A stretch of 64,000 bases of DNA, taken from Ureibacillus thermophilus (GTDB lineage Bacteria; Bacillota; Bacilli; Bacillales_A; Planococcaceae). The translations under genes were made by a program, and so were the position numbers. This document shows positions 54,401 to 63,534 of the stretch, piece after piece. The notes under the pieces are model-generated. The model did no database searches. It saw nothing but the letters and a program-made list of their open reading frames with translations, and was not told where the DNA came from. Each line of letters begins with the position of its first letter. Position 1 is the stretch's first letter. The stretch lies in contig NZ_CP036528.1 of the NCBI RefSeq assembly GCF_004331915.1, positions 351,006 through 415,005 of the forward strand, written 5' to 3'.

Positions 54401-55858
54401 TTACTCCTTTTCTAATTGTTTTGCTTCATTCCAAAATTCATCTAATTGTTCCAGCGTAAAATCCGCAAAAGTTTTTCCGCTTTTTCTTACTTGCTCTTCC
54501 ACAAATCGAAATCGTCTTGCAAACTTTTCATTGGCGTGGACCATAGCCTCTTCAGGAGAGATTTTATAAAATCTTGCAATATTGACAAGGGTGAACAAGA
54601 CATCCCCAAATTCATCCAATTTCCCTTCGTTTGTACCATTCTCTAATTCATCGCATAATTCCTGCCACTCTTCTTCAAATTTCTTGATGGCTCCGCTTGC
54701 ATCCGGCCAGTCAAAACCTACGGAAGCCGCCTTTTTCTGATAATTATATGCTGTTTCAAGGGACGAGCTTGGACGATATTCTCCTTTAAGCAGCGATACC
54801 TTTTGTTCTCCCTTTTCTTGTTTTTTTATTTCTTCCCAGTTAAATACGACTTCATCGGCATCTTTTACAGAAAGGTCGCCGAAAACATGAGGATGGCGGC
54901 GAATCATTTTGTCTGAAATGCTTTCCAATACTTCTTCTAAATTGAAATATCCTTCGTCTTCTCCAATTTGGGCATGAAGGAAAACTTGCAGCAAAATATC
55001 CCCTAGTTCTTCCACCATGCCAAAATCATCTTTTTCCTCTACTGCTGCAATAAACTCATGGGTTTCTTCAATTAAAAATCTTGTTAAGCTTTCATGGGTT
55101 TGTTCCCGGTCCCAAGGGCAGCCATTTGGGCCTCGAAGCGTCGCTACTATATTCCGGAAAGTAGTCCAATCTTTCAACGCATCCAAGTGATTTTCGACAG
55201 GCGGAACGTAAATCGTCGTTAAATTATTGATTTCCACTGCTTGGTCCAGTTCATAAAGAGGTACGGTTTTCAGCTGTTCTTCTTTGGAGCCAGCTGCTGT
55301 CACAATTGTTACAGGATAATCTTCCCGATATTTTTCCATTAATGTTAATTTCACTTCAGAGGCGCTGAATTGGTCATACACTTGAGCAATTAGTACATGG
55401 GAGCGCATATTGACGTCATGAATGGAAAAGCTTGTACCATCCAACAATTGAAAACCTTCAATCGGATCAATCTTCAATGCAGCAAAAATCGCATCTAAAA
55501 AGCTTTGCCCGCCCTGAATAGATAATTGAATTTTTCCCTGTCTTTCAGCTTCCAATAATAATTGGACCGTCTGCTCCGCTACAAGGGGATGGCCTGGGAC
55601 TGCGTATACAATCGGCTCATTTTTTGCAGCTTCCATTAATCGTTCCGCTATCTCTTCATAAACCGGTTGGAAAGAATCATGTTTTTCATAAACTTCATCA
55701 AAACTCTCAAAATGCAACCCTTCTTTTTGCAATTCATGAAGAACCGGATGATCCATCGTGCGGACAAATACTTTCTTTGCTTCTTTTAATTTTTTATAGA
55801 CACCTATTGGCAGCTGATCGTAATCTGATGCGCCTAATCCAACAATTGTGATCTGCAT
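54401..55858 (-). CDS. yabN: YabN: tetrapyrrole methylase domain fused to MazG pyrophosphohydrolase
   Basis: 485 residues, a fusion. Residues 1-210 are a SAM-dependent tetrapyrrole methylase-like domain (ITIVGLGASDYDQLPIGVYKKL, AVPGHPLVAEQTVQLL). Residues about 240-485 hold MazG: NGCPWDREQTHESL, EETHEFIAAVEE, EELGDILLQVFLHAQIG with the EExxD metal motif, a second copy DEFGDVLFTLVNIARF, and FxRRFxxVE. The MazG part hydrolyses nucleoside triphosphates. Same fusion as in B. subtilis YabN. It lies 8 bp after yabM. Confidence 0.95.
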   Translation of the reverse strand: MQITIVGLGASDYDQLPIGVYKKLKEAKKVFVRTMDHPVLHELQKEGLHFESFDEVYEKHDSFQPVYEEIAERLMEAAKNEPIVYAVPGHPLVAEQTVQLLLEAERQGKIQLSIQGGQSFLDAIFAALKIDPIEGFQLLDGTSFSIHDVNMRSHVLIAQVYDQFSASEVKLTLMEKYREDYPVTIVTAAGSKEEQLKTVPLYELDQAVEINNLTTIYVPPVENHLDALKDWTTFRNIVATLRGPNGCPWDREQTHESLTRFLIEETHEFIAAVEEKDDFGMVEELGDILLQVFLHAQIGEDEGYFNLEEVLESISDKMIRRHPHVFGDLSVKDADEVVFNWEEIKKQEKGEQKVSLLKGEYRPSSSLETAYNYQKKAASVGFDWPDASGAIKKFEEEWQELCDELENGTNEGKLDEFGDVLFTLVNIARFYKISPEEAMVHANEKFARRFRFVEEQVRKSGKTFADFTLEQLDEFWNEAKQLEKE

Positions 55859-55866
55859 GCATCCAC

Positions 55867-57480
55867 CTACTTTCTTTTATTTAACCAAAGTTGATAAGCA
55901 GCCATCCGACGGCCAAAAGGAATGAAAAACCATTCTTTTTCCGAGAGCATTCTTAATTTTGCTACAAAAGTTAAAAATACAAATGCTCCGATTGCAATTA
56001 AAACGAAGCCGAAAACAGCCGCTTCCATTCTGTTGTTAGCCATGATTCCACTGAAACGCTCAAAACATTCATCAGATAATTGCACCGCCAAAGTCATCGC
56101 AAGGCTTGCACCGGCTAATTTTATGTAAAAATGAAGAGGAGCCAATTGAAGCTGCGTCAATTTTTTTAAATAAGCAATTAATAGGATCGCCGCAATGAGC
56201 AGCACTGTGCTGCTTGACAACGCTGAACCTTGCACATTCCAGAACGGAACAAGGATCAGATTGCCGATTCCTTTCAAAAGAATCGCTCCTGATAAAATGA
56301 AAAAGGGCACTTTGAGTTTCCCTAAACCTTGCAGGATTGCTGTAAATGTCAAAATGATGGAAAGCGGTATGATTTGTAAAACATAAATCGATAAAACATT
56401 TTGCAGTGAATTTGTTTCAAACAGCATCTCATTGACATAAGGCATGACGATGACGAGACCAAGGGAAGCGGCCACCCCGAAAATAAGCGCCGCCCGATAA
56501 GTTAATTGCATAAAAGGCTTTGTGCCTCTCCCTGCCTGTTTTTTCGATTGTACTGCCACAATTGGAACAACGGCCACTGATAGCGAGGAGGCAATGACAA
56601 GTCCTAACTGAACAAGCGATTGGCCACGGTCATAAATTCCTTTCGTTTCCTTCGCTAATTGGGAATTCATGCCGCTTTCCACCATCAATGAATAAACCGT
56701 AAACGAATCAATCAGTTGAAAACATAAAAGCAACAAACTACTCATGCTGATACTGATGCTTAGCAAAGTCACTTCTTTGATGATAGGCCACTTCTTTTCT
56801 CGGGTCCATGCCCATTCAAATGAAAAGGGAGAAAATCGTTTTTTAGCAAAATAAAATAAACACACTATTCCTGCCACTTCGCCAACAACCGTTCCCAACA
56901 CCGCCATATGTCCTGCTGCGTAAAGAGAGCGGGATGTAGCCATGACAAAAAAAGCTCCTGCTAAAATAATCGTCACTCGAATGAATTGCTCAAATACTTG
57001 GGCTTTAGCAACTGGAGCCATCTCACCCCTTGATTGAAATGCCCCCTTCATAAGCGCTAAAAACGGCATAAACAATGTCACAAAGGAACCCGTCCTCAGC
57101 AATGGAGATAACTCTTCATCCCCCATCCAGCTCGCCAATAAATTTGCGCCAAAAAACAACAAAGAAAAAAAGAACAGGGACAGTCCTGCCAAATATAAAA
57201 ATACCGTTTGGGAAATGGCGCTTTTTTTCCGTGAAGCATCCGGGCTCAGCTCTGCATCAGCCAGCATTTTTGAAATGGCTGCGGCAAATCCTCCCGATGT
57301 CCACGCGACAAAAAAGGATATGAACGGATACACTTGTTGATAAATATAAAAACCCGCATCCCCCACCAAATTTTGATAAGGAACTCGGTAAATGGCGCTC
57401 ATCACTTTTACGATAATGGAGGATATAGTTAGAAGCAATGCCCCTTTCATATATCCTTTCATTCCGATTGAATTAGGCAT
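55867..57480 (-). CDS. yabM: Polysaccharide biosynthesis / lipid flippase family protein YabM (SpoVB-like)
   Basis: 537 residues from ATG 57480 (MPNSIG); the open frame runs upstream into a repeat (57537 onward) and that extension is not coding. About 14 transmembrane helices of the MOP/MATE-MVF superfamily. KGALLLTISSIIVKVMSAIYRVPYQNLVGD is the characteristic opening and ETKGIYDRGQSLVQLG is mid-protein. Relatives include SpoVB and MurJ/Amj-type lipid II flippases. A GAAAGGA site is rather far (about 14 nt) from the ATG. It lies between spoVT and yabN as in B. subtilis. Confidence 0.92.
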   Translation of the reverse strand: MPNSIGMKGYMKGALLLTISSIIVKVMSAIYRVPYQNLVGDAGFYIYQQVYPFISFFVAWTSGGFAAAISKMLADAELSPDASRKKSAISQTVFLYLAGLSLFFFSLLFFGANLLASWMGDEELSPLLRTGSFVTLFMPFLALMKGAFQSRGEMAPVAKAQVFEQFIRVTIILAGAFFVMATSRSLYAAGHMAVLGTVVGEVAGIVCLFYFAKKRFSPFSFEWAWTREKKWPIIKEVTLLSISISMSSLLLLCFQLIDSFTVYSLMVESGMNSQLAKETKGIYDRGQSLVQLGLVIASSLSVAVVPIVAVQSKKQAGRGTKPFMQLTYRAALIFGVAASLGLVIVMPYVNEMLFETNSLQNVLSIYVLQIIPLSIILTFTAILQGLGKLKVPFFILSGAILLKGIGNLILVPFWNVQGSALSSSTVLLIAAILLIAYLKKLTQLQLAPLHFYIKLAGASLAMTLAVQLSDECFERFSGIMANNRMEAAVFGFVLIAIGAFVFLTFVAKLRMLSEKEWFFIPFGRRMAAYQLWLNKRK

Positions 57481-57536
57481 ATCTTTATTCTCTTTCCTTT
57501 CTACATAATAGAAAGTATACCAAAAACAATGAAAAA

Positions 57537-57946
57537 GAGGATGGGACATAAACAAAAAATTAAAGGGGCAGTTGAAAGAGTTTTGATAAAAAATTGATAT
57601 AACTAAAAATTGATTGGAGTGACGGGGCGACTCCTGCGACGAGCCCTCTCGAGACACCGCAGGAGCGAAGGAATGAGCTCCGAGGAGGCTCGAGCCGGGC
57701 CCGCGGAAAGCGTCCCCGGAACGGAAATCAATTTTAATAACATATCAAAAAAGAGGCTGGGACAAAACTAGCTTCTAGATAGGAAAAAGGAGAATTTGAG
57801 CCAACTCAAATTCTCCTTTTTCCATTTATCATTTTTTATTGAAAAAATGAAAAACAGCCCATGAAATTTCATTCCAAAATTTCATGGGCTGTTTCCATTT
57901 TAGAGGGGGTTTTGTCCCAGCCTCTTTTTAGATTTGTCCCAGCCTC
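57537..57946 (-). repeat. Interspersed TIR repeat, copy 5, with nested hairpin element
   Basis: 410 bp, minus-strand orientation. Outer ends are GAGGATGGGACA (57537) and TGTCCCAGCCTC (ending 57946). The GC-rich core is present but the usual internal hairpin is replaced by another element (57753-57924) that has its own copies of the same terminal repeats. It lies between yabM and spoVT. Confidence 0.88.
57753..57924. repeat. Nested 172-bp TIR element with two hairpins
   Basis: GAGGCTGGGACAAAAC and GTTTTGTCCCAGCCTC form perfect 16-bp terminal inverted repeats. Inside are two strong hairpins: GGAGAATTTGAG / CTCAAATTCTCC (about 57788-57816) and ACAGCCCATGAAATTT / AAATTTCATGGGCTGT (about 57854-57893). 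No coding frame. Confidence 0.9.
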
Positions 57947-57958
57947 TTTTAGGTTCAT

Positions 57959-58495
57959 TTAGTTTTCCATTTGTTTAGCTAGGAAATTAGCTGCCGTTTC
58001 CGCCGCTTTTTGCTCCACTTCACTTAAGTTATGAACTTTTGAAAGCAAGTATACGGCCCCAATCGTGTCACCGTTTACAACAATCGGCGCCACACAATAG
58101 GATTTCACTTGTTCAAATTGGCCAGGCACTAATTCAATCGTCGTTTCATTCTTTTCCAAAACAATAGATCGTTGTTTCATGAATTCCTCCGCAAAACTGG
58201 AGAGACGACGATTCGTATAATCTTTCTTCGACAACCCTGCGACAGCAATCATTTCATCACGGTCGCTGATCAACGCAGGCGTTCCGATTGTTTCATACAA
58301 AGATTCCGCATATTCTTTTGCAAACTCGCCTAAATCATTAATCGGCGAATACTTTTTCAGAATAACTTCTCCTTCGCGATCCGTATAAATTTCCAAAGGA
58401 TCTCCTTCTCGAATCCTCATCGTTCTACGAATTTCTTTAGGAATTACAACACGACCTAAATCATCAATACGACGAACTATTCCTGTTGCTTTCAT
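57959..58495 (-). CDS. spoVT: Stage V sporulation protein T
   Basis: 178 residues. The N-terminal AbrB-type swapped-hairpin DNA-binding domain (MKATGIVRRIDDLGRVVIPKEIRRT, about 1-50) is followed by a GAF-like domain (about 60-175; ETIGTPALISDRDEMIAVAGLSKKDY, YCVAPIVVNGDTIGAVYLLSK). It regulates sigma-G-dependent forespore genes. A sigma-G promoter is recognisable upstream at 58534-58564. Confidence 0.97.
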   Translation of the reverse strand: MKATGIVRRIDDLGRVVIPKEIRRTMRIREGDPLEIYTDREGEVILKKYSPINDLGEFAKEYAESLYETIGTPALISDRDEMIAVAGLSKKDYTNRRLSSFAEEFMKQRSIVLEKNETTIELVPGQFEQVKSYCVAPIVVNGDTIGAVYLLSKVHNLSEVEQKAAETAANFLAKQMEN

Positions 58496-58533
58496 CTTTG
58501 CTGCCTCGCTTTCTGAAATCTTTATTTCACAGT

Positions 58534-58564
58534 TAGTATGTTTATTCTTTAACTAAAGTATGCA
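58534..58564 (-). promoter_or_regulatory. Sigma-G promoter of spoVT
   Basis: On the minus strand TGCATA (58559-58564), 18 bp, CATACTA (58534-58540): exact matches to the B. subtilis sigma-G consensus TGMATA and CATNNTA. About 38 bp before the start codon. Confidence 0.78.
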
Positions 58565-58670
58565 AAAAATACATGCGGAGGATTTGGAGTAAATAATTTT
58601 TATCTCGGCGAAAATTTGTAAAATTATTATGCCCCAAAAATTTTAAAATATAACAATTCAAAGGAAACAA

Positions 58671-58695
58671 AATGACCCAAAATAGTTTGGGTCAT
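58671..58695 (-). terminator. Terminator of mfd
   Basis: ATGACCCA and TGGGTCAT flank a short loop, followed by TTTTGTTT on the minus strand, just after the mfd stop. Confidence 0.8.
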
Positions 58696-58705
58696 CTTTA
58701 CAATC

Positions 58706-61700
58706 TTATTTTGCTTCTTGTTCCACTACATTATTCTTCCTTGCCTTATAAATTATTTCAACAACCTGTTCCAACACATCCAATGGAGCATGTTTTCCGC
58801 ATTTTTTCTCGTCAATCGTCACTGTTAAAATTGGTCCATCCATGCTGAAGCCAACCGCTTTTTCAAATTTCATCGTTTCGGTCACTACAACGGAGCCATC
58901 AACATTTTTTGTACCTTCTTCAGAAAAGACAATGGAAATGACTTTTTGCTTTTCTTTAATGGAAACAATTCCTGATTGCGTTGCCCACGCTTTAATTCTT
59001 GCAATGCGTAATAATCTTTCTGTTTCCGAAGGCATATCTCCAAACCGGTCGTGCAATTCTTCGAGGATTTCGTGATAATCTTCCGGATTTTCCATCGCTT
59101 TAATTCGTTTATACATTTGGATTTTTTGATAGCCATCAGGAATATATTGATCCGGAATGTACGCATCCACATGGAGAATAATTTCAACTTCCGGTTTTTC
59201 TTCCCGTTTTTCCCCTTTCAGCTCCACAATGGCCTCTTCTAATAATTGAGAGTATAGATCAAATCCTACGGTATCAATAAAGCCATGCTGCTGGGCGCCA
59301 AGCAGATTCCCCGCCCCTCGGATGGATAAGTCGCGCATGGCGATTTTAAATCCGGAACCTAGCTCTGTAAATTCTTTAATGGCTTGTAAACGCTGTTCAG
59401 CTACTTCTGTCAGCACTTTATCCCGCTGATACATGAAATAAGCGTAAGCCACCCGGTTTGATCTTCCCACGCGTCCGCGCAGCTGATAAAGCTGGGAAAG
59501 CCCCATCTTATCTGCATCTTGAACAATTAGCGTATTAACATTTGGCATATCCACGCCGGTTTCAATAATAGTCGTCGTTACAAGCACATCGAATTCTCCG
59601 TTTAAGAAGCTAAGAATGACAGATTCTAATTGGGTTTCTGTCATCTTGCCGTGGGCGTATGTCACCCGGGCTTCAGGCACAAGGGATTGAATTTCCTCTA
59701 CTTTTTTCGCCATGTCTTCCACACGGTTATATAAGTAGAAGGTTTGCCCTCCACGCGCCATCTCCCGCTCAATGGCTTCCCGAACCAAAGCTGGGCTATA
59801 TTCCATTACATAAGTTTGAACCGGGAAGCGGTTTTGCGGAGGTGTTTCAATGACAGAAAGATCTCTTACGCCGACCATCGACATATGAAGCGTTCTTGGA
59901 ATCGGCGTGGCCGTTAAAGTGAGCACATCCACGTTCGTTTTTAATTGTTTAATTTTTTCTTTATGGGCCACTCCGAAACGCTGCTCCTCATCGACAATCA
60001 ATAAACCTAAATCTTTAAAAGAGACATCTTTTGAGAGCAAGCGATGGGTGCCAATGACAATATCCACTGTTCCATCTTTTAGTCCTTTAATAGTTTCCGC
60101 CTGTTCTTTTCTTGTTCGGAAACGGCTTAATAAACCTACATTAATGGCATAATCCTCAAATCTTGCGCTGATGGTTTCATAATGTTGCTGAGCTAAAACG
60201 GTCGTTGGCACAAGAAACGCTACTTGCTTGCCATCCATAATCGCCTTAAAAGCAGCACGGATAGCTACTTCCGTTTTTCCGTATCCTACATCTCCACAAA
60301 CGAGCCGATCCATTGGCCGTTCCCGTTCCATATCTCTCTTTACTTCCATAATTGTTCGAAGCTGGTCTTCCGTTTCTTCATATGGAAAAGCACTTTCAAA
60401 TTCCCGCTGCTCATCGGTATCAGGAGAAAAGGCATATCCTTTTTCTGCTTCCCTTTTTGCATAGAGCTTGATGAGTTCTTCCGCAATATCCCTAACAGCG
60501 GATGAAACTTTTGCCTTTGCCTTTTTCCATTCCGTACCGCCCAGCTTATGAAGCTTTGGTTCCTTTCCTTCCGAAGAAACATATTTTTGCACTAAGTCAA
60601 TTTGGTCGACTGGAACGAATAATTTGTCATCGCCTCGGTAGAGAATATGGAGGTAGTCTTTATGGGTGCCGTTTACTTCTAGCGTTTGAATGCCGACATA
60701 TTTCCCGATTCCGTGATGCACATGGACCACATAATCTCCCGGTTTAATTTCCGTATAACTTTTAATCCGCTCCGCATTGGTCATTTTTTGCGGTCTTGAT
60801 TTTTTCCGCTTTGTACGTTGCTTAAATAATTCATCATCTGTCACAACGGCAATGCGCTGCAAAGGTAGTTCAAACCCGGCTGTAAGCATTCCATCTACTA
60901 AGTAAATCCCGTTTCCTGTCGGCGGCCCAATGGTCACGTCAATCTGATAATCTTCCAACATGTTTTTTATTTTTTCTAAACGCTGTTTTCCATCTGCCAC
61001 CAATAACACCGTAAATTTTTCCCGTTTCCAGCGTTCAATTTCACTTTGCAAGAGAGAAATTTGTCCATGAAATTGCTGCATTGGTTTGCAAGAAAAATTC
61101 AACGTTTGGTCGAAACGAATACCTGTAAACGTGCGCGTAAATAAGTTGAAATAAATTTTCGGCAAGTTTAACATGGAAAAAATTTCTTTCAGAGGATAGG
61201 AAGGCTGAACATCATGTACCATTTTTCCTTCTTCAATTAATGAAATGAACCATTCTTCCTCTTCCCGTTCCCAAGCTTCGGATACTTCCTGAATCCGCCC
61301 TAGCTCATCGAATAAAATAATTCCTTCTTGCGAAAAATAATCTCCTAAAAATGCCGGCTTGTCGTATAACAAAGAACCATACTTCGTAACATGATTAGGC
61401 AGATTTCCTTGTTTCAGCATTTCAATATCGTACTGAATATTTTCATACAATGCTTCTTGTACTTCCTGTTTTTTAACCTTTTTGATGCTTTTGGCGAGCG
61501 CTTTTTCAAGCCGCTCTGCCAGCTGAATGCGCTGATCCGCTGTGAGCAATAATTCAATGGCGGGAAGAATCCGGCATTGGTCTATTTTTTTGATGGAACG
61601 CTGATCATCCGCTGAAAATTCGCGAATGGAATCTACTTCCGTATCAAAAAGTTCAATACGAAACGGTGACTCTGCATAAGGTGGATAGATATCTAGTATT

Positions 61701-62239
61701 CCTCCACGCAATGCAAACTCACCTGGGGTTGTTACCATTTGGCTTCGGGTGTAACCCATTTCGACTAATTTCGAAAGCCATTGGTCTATATCAATTTCTT
61801 GTCCGACTTGCACTTCTAATAGATTTTGTTTCCATTGCTCCACAGGCGTCATATATTTTCTCATACCTGCAATTGGAATCACATATATGGCCGTTTCTTT
61901 TCTTGCCAAGTGATCCATTGTAGAAATCCGCCCTGCCCTTAGCTCCGGTGATGTCACCGTCATATCCGAAGCGATAAACTCATCGGCTGGATAATAATGC
62001 ACATATTCTTCTCCTGCAAGGAATGTTAAATCATCTACTAACTTTTGAGCCTGCAATAAATTAGGAGAAATAATGTATAAAGGACGATTTAATTCTTTAA
62101 AAAGAGCATCGATCATTACAGCGCGTGCACTGCCTGTCAACCCTGTAACCAATTGAGATTTCACCGATTGCTCTTTTAAATCGTTTATTAACTTGTTTAT
62201 ATGTTTTTCTTGAGAGAATAATTGAGTCATTACTCTCAT
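58706..62239 (-). CDS. mfd: Transcription-repair coupling factor Mfd
   Basis: 1177 residues, full length. It removes stalled RNA polymerase and recruits UvrA. The N-terminal UvrB-like module (about 1-350; LTGSARAVMIDALFKEL) is followed by the RNA polymerase-interacting CarD-like domain (about 490-560; GDYVVHVHHGIGKYVGI) and a RecG-like translocase with Walker A CGDVGYGKTEVA (about 646-657), DEEQRFG (about 748) and QLRGRVGRSNRVAYAY. The start is fixed by AAGGAGG 8 nt upstream. Order fin-mfd-spoVT is canonical. Confidence 0.97.
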   Translation of the reverse strand: MRVMTQLFSQEKHINKLINDLKEQSVKSQLVTGLTGSARAVMIDALFKELNRPLYIISPNLLQAQKLVDDLTFLAGEEYVHYYPADEFIASDMTVTSPELRAGRISTMDHLARKETAIYVIPIAGMRKYMTPVEQWKQNLLEVQVGQEIDIDQWLSKLVEMGYTRSQMVTTPGEFALRGGILDIYPPYAESPFRIELFDTEVDSIREFSADDQRSIKKIDQCRILPAIELLLTADQRIQLAERLEKALAKSIKKVKKQEVQEALYENIQYDIEMLKQGNLPNHVTKYGSLLYDKPAFLGDYFSQEGIILFDELGRIQEVSEAWEREEEEWFISLIEEGKMVHDVQPSYPLKEIFSMLNLPKIYFNLFTRTFTGIRFDQTLNFSCKPMQQFHGQISLLQSEIERWKREKFTVLLVADGKQRLEKIKNMLEDYQIDVTIGPPTGNGIYLVDGMLTAGFELPLQRIAVVTDDELFKQRTKRKKSRPQKMTNAERIKSYTEIKPGDYVVHVHHGIGKYVGIQTLEVNGTHKDYLHILYRGDDKLFVPVDQIDLVQKYVSSEGKEPKLHKLGGTEWKKAKAKVSSAVRDIAEELIKLYAKREAEKGYAFSPDTDEQREFESAFPYEETEDQLRTIMEVKRDMERERPMDRLVCGDVGYGKTEVAIRAAFKAIMDGKQVAFLVPTTVLAQQHYETISARFEDYAINVGLLSRFRTRKEQAETIKGLKDGTVDIVIGTHRLLSKDVSFKDLGLLIVDEEQRFGVAHKEKIKQLKTNVDVLTLTATPIPRTLHMSMVGVRDLSVIETPPQNRFPVQTYVMEYSPALVREAIEREMARGGQTFYLYNRVEDMAKKVEEIQSLVPEARVTYAHGKMTETQLESVILSFLNGEFDVLVTTTIIETGVDMPNVNTLIVQDADKMGLSQLYQLRGRVGRSNRVAYAYFMYQRDKVLTEVAEQRLQAIKEFTELGSGFKIAMRDLSIRGAGNLLGAQQHGFIDTVGFDLYSQLLEEAIVELKGEKREEKPEVEIILHVDAYIPDQYIPDGYQKIQMYKRIKAMENPEDYHEILEELHDRFGDMPSETERLLRIARIKAWATQSGIVSIKEKQKVISIVFSEEGTKNVDGSVVVTETMKFEKAVGFSMDGPILTVTIDEKKCGKHAPLDVLEQVVEIIYKARKNNVVEQEAK

Positions 62240-62331
62240 AAGCTGTACCTCCTTCCAAAAGGCGTCCCCATATGGATTCTATGAAACCATCAAAATATGC
62301 CGTTCCCTACTAAAATTTATAAATATTGGAA

Positions 62332-62357
62332 AAGCCTTGGACTGAGAAGCCCAAAGC
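62332..62357 (-). terminator. Possible terminator of fin
   Basis: CTTTGGGC and GTCCAAGG can pair (two or three G-U pairs) around TTCTCA, followed by CTTTT, between fin and mfd on the minus strand. Weak. Confidence 0.4.
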
Positions 62358-62368
62358 GTACGCTCAAT

Positions 62369-62596
62369 TTATTGAATCCACTTATTTAAGGCATAGTAAT
62401 CAGGAAATTGACGCAAGGATTCTTCACAATGCTCGCAAATGCAATGGATCGTCGTTACTCCCAGTTCATCCTTTTCAATAAATTCTTCTATTTCCCCTAC
62501 TTCAAATAAATGAATCTTGCGGATTGTTTCTTCTTCGTTAAATGGTAAAGTGCCCAATTCAGTATCACAATATCTGCAGCGGTAACGAACAGTCAT
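62369..62596 (-). CDS. fin: Anti-sigma-F factor Fin (YabK)
   Basis: 75 residues. Two CxxC zinc knuckles: CRYC (7-10) and CEHC (about 55-58), with HCICEHCEESLRQFP and a final DYYALNKWIQ typical of Fin. In the B. subtilis forespore Fin displaces sigma-F from RNA polymerase to allow the switch to sigma-G. GGAGGTCC precedes the ATG; a sigma-F-like promoter lies upstream. Confidence 0.94.
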   Translation of the reverse strand: MTVRYRCRYCDTELGTLPFNEEETIRKIHLFEVGEIEEFIEKDELGVTTIHCICEHCEESLRQFPDYYALNKWIQ

Positions 62597-62628
62597 ACTG
62601 GACCTCCTTCGAAAGCTAAGTATATTCC

Positions 62629-62658
62629 AAGTATAGACTGTTCCATCACCAATTATGC
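62629..62658 (-). promoter_or_regulatory. Sigma-F-like promoter of fin
   Basis: On the minus strand GCATA (62654-62658), 15 bp, GTCTATACTT (62629-62638). The sigma-F consensus is GYATA and GGNNANAHTR; 8 of 10 positions of the -10 fit. It agrees with known sigma-F control of fin. Confidence 0.55.
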
Positions 62659-62670
62659 ACCTTACAAGAT

Positions 62671-63228
62671 TTAATTAAACTCGTTCATAACATCAATAAA
62701 TTTTTTTGAAAGCCACATTTCACAAGCTTGAACTGCTTTTTCAACCGCTTTTTCAATAATCGGTTGTTCTTCTTTTGAAAATTTGGAAAGCACATAATCC
62801 GGCACTTTCATGCCAGCTGGAGGCCGATTAATGCCGACGCGAATACGCTTAAATTCTTGTGTTCCAAGATGCTGGATGAGCGACTTCATTCCATTATGTC
62901 CCCCAGCGCTTCCCTTTTCCCGCAATCGAAGCTTTCCAGTTTCTAAATCTAAATCGTCATAAATGACAACGATATCGTCAATATCTATATCAAAGTAATC
63001 CATGATGGGCCGAACACATTCACCGGATAAATTCATATAAGTGAGCGGTTTTAATAGCATCACTTTACCTTCTGGCCGATGTACAATGGCATACATACCG
63101 TTAAATTTCATGTCGCTTAATGAAACATTCCATTTATTTGCCAATGCATCCACACACATAAAACCGATATTATGCCGCGTACGTTCATACTGTTTTCCTG
63201 GATTTCCCAAACCAACAATTAGTTTCAT
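62671..63228 (-). CDS. pth: Peptidyl-tRNA hydrolase
   Basis: 185 residues. [23 protein letters not shown] contains the catalytic histidine (H19); [44 protein letters not shown] and [12 protein letters not shown] follow. It frees tRNA from peptidyl-tRNA dropped by ribosomes. Known in B. subtilis as spoVC, because a mutation blocks cortex formation. Position between ctc and fin is canonical. Confidence 0.97.
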   Translation of the reverse strand: MKLIVGLGNPGKQYERTRHNIGFMCVDALANKWNVSLSDMKFNGMYAIVHRPEGKVMLLKPLTYMNLSGECVRPIMDYFDIDIDDIVVIYDDLDLETGKLRLREKGSAGGHNGMKSLIQHLGTQEFKRIRVGINRPPAGMKVPDYVLSKFSKEEQPIIEKAVEKAVQACEMWLSKKFIDVMNEFN

Positions 63229-63339
63229 GAAACCATTCCTTTTATTATATCTAATCGTTGCTTATTTTAACACAGAATATATAAGAGTTCCTACATAAAA
63301 GAATGAGCAACAATAAATTCTATTCATTATAAAATCATA

Positions 63340-63386
63340 TACAAAAAGGGGCTGTTCAGAAAGTCGAACACTTTCGGAAACAGCCT
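63340..63386 (-). terminator. Hairpin terminator between ctc and pth
   Basis: GGCTGTTTCCGAAAGT and ACTTTCTGAACAGCC pair around a short loop; CCCTTTTTG follows on the minus strand. Confidence 0.65.
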
Positions 63387-63420
63387 TACTTCTTATAGTA
63401 ATATTCTCTTAAAAACTTTC

Positions 63421-63530
63421 CCTGCGGTGGTTACAAAACGCGCCGCCTCGTCCGCAATTTATCTGCGGCAAAAACTCTAGCTAAAGCCGCAAAGGGGGCG
63501 TCTTGAAATGACTTTTCAGACGCCCCCTTC
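63421..63530 (-). repeat. Second interspersed repeat family, copy b
   Basis: About 110 bp, reverse orientation to copy a (44585-44689). Its hairpin (GGGGGCGTCTGAAAAG / ATTTCAAGACGCCCCC, 63494-63530) lies directly after the ctc stop and probably serves as its terminator. Confidence 0.82.
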
Positions 63531-63534
63531 ACTA

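Noticed and set aside
54024-54569. 181-codon plus-strand frame opposite rqcP and the end of yabN
   Set aside because: Serine/phenylalanine-rich antisense translation of conserved genes.
57481-57657. 59-codon N-terminal extension of the yabM frame
   Set aside because: It runs through repeat copy 5 and encodes the same low-value sequence as other copies read in reverse; family alignment starts at the ATG at 57480.
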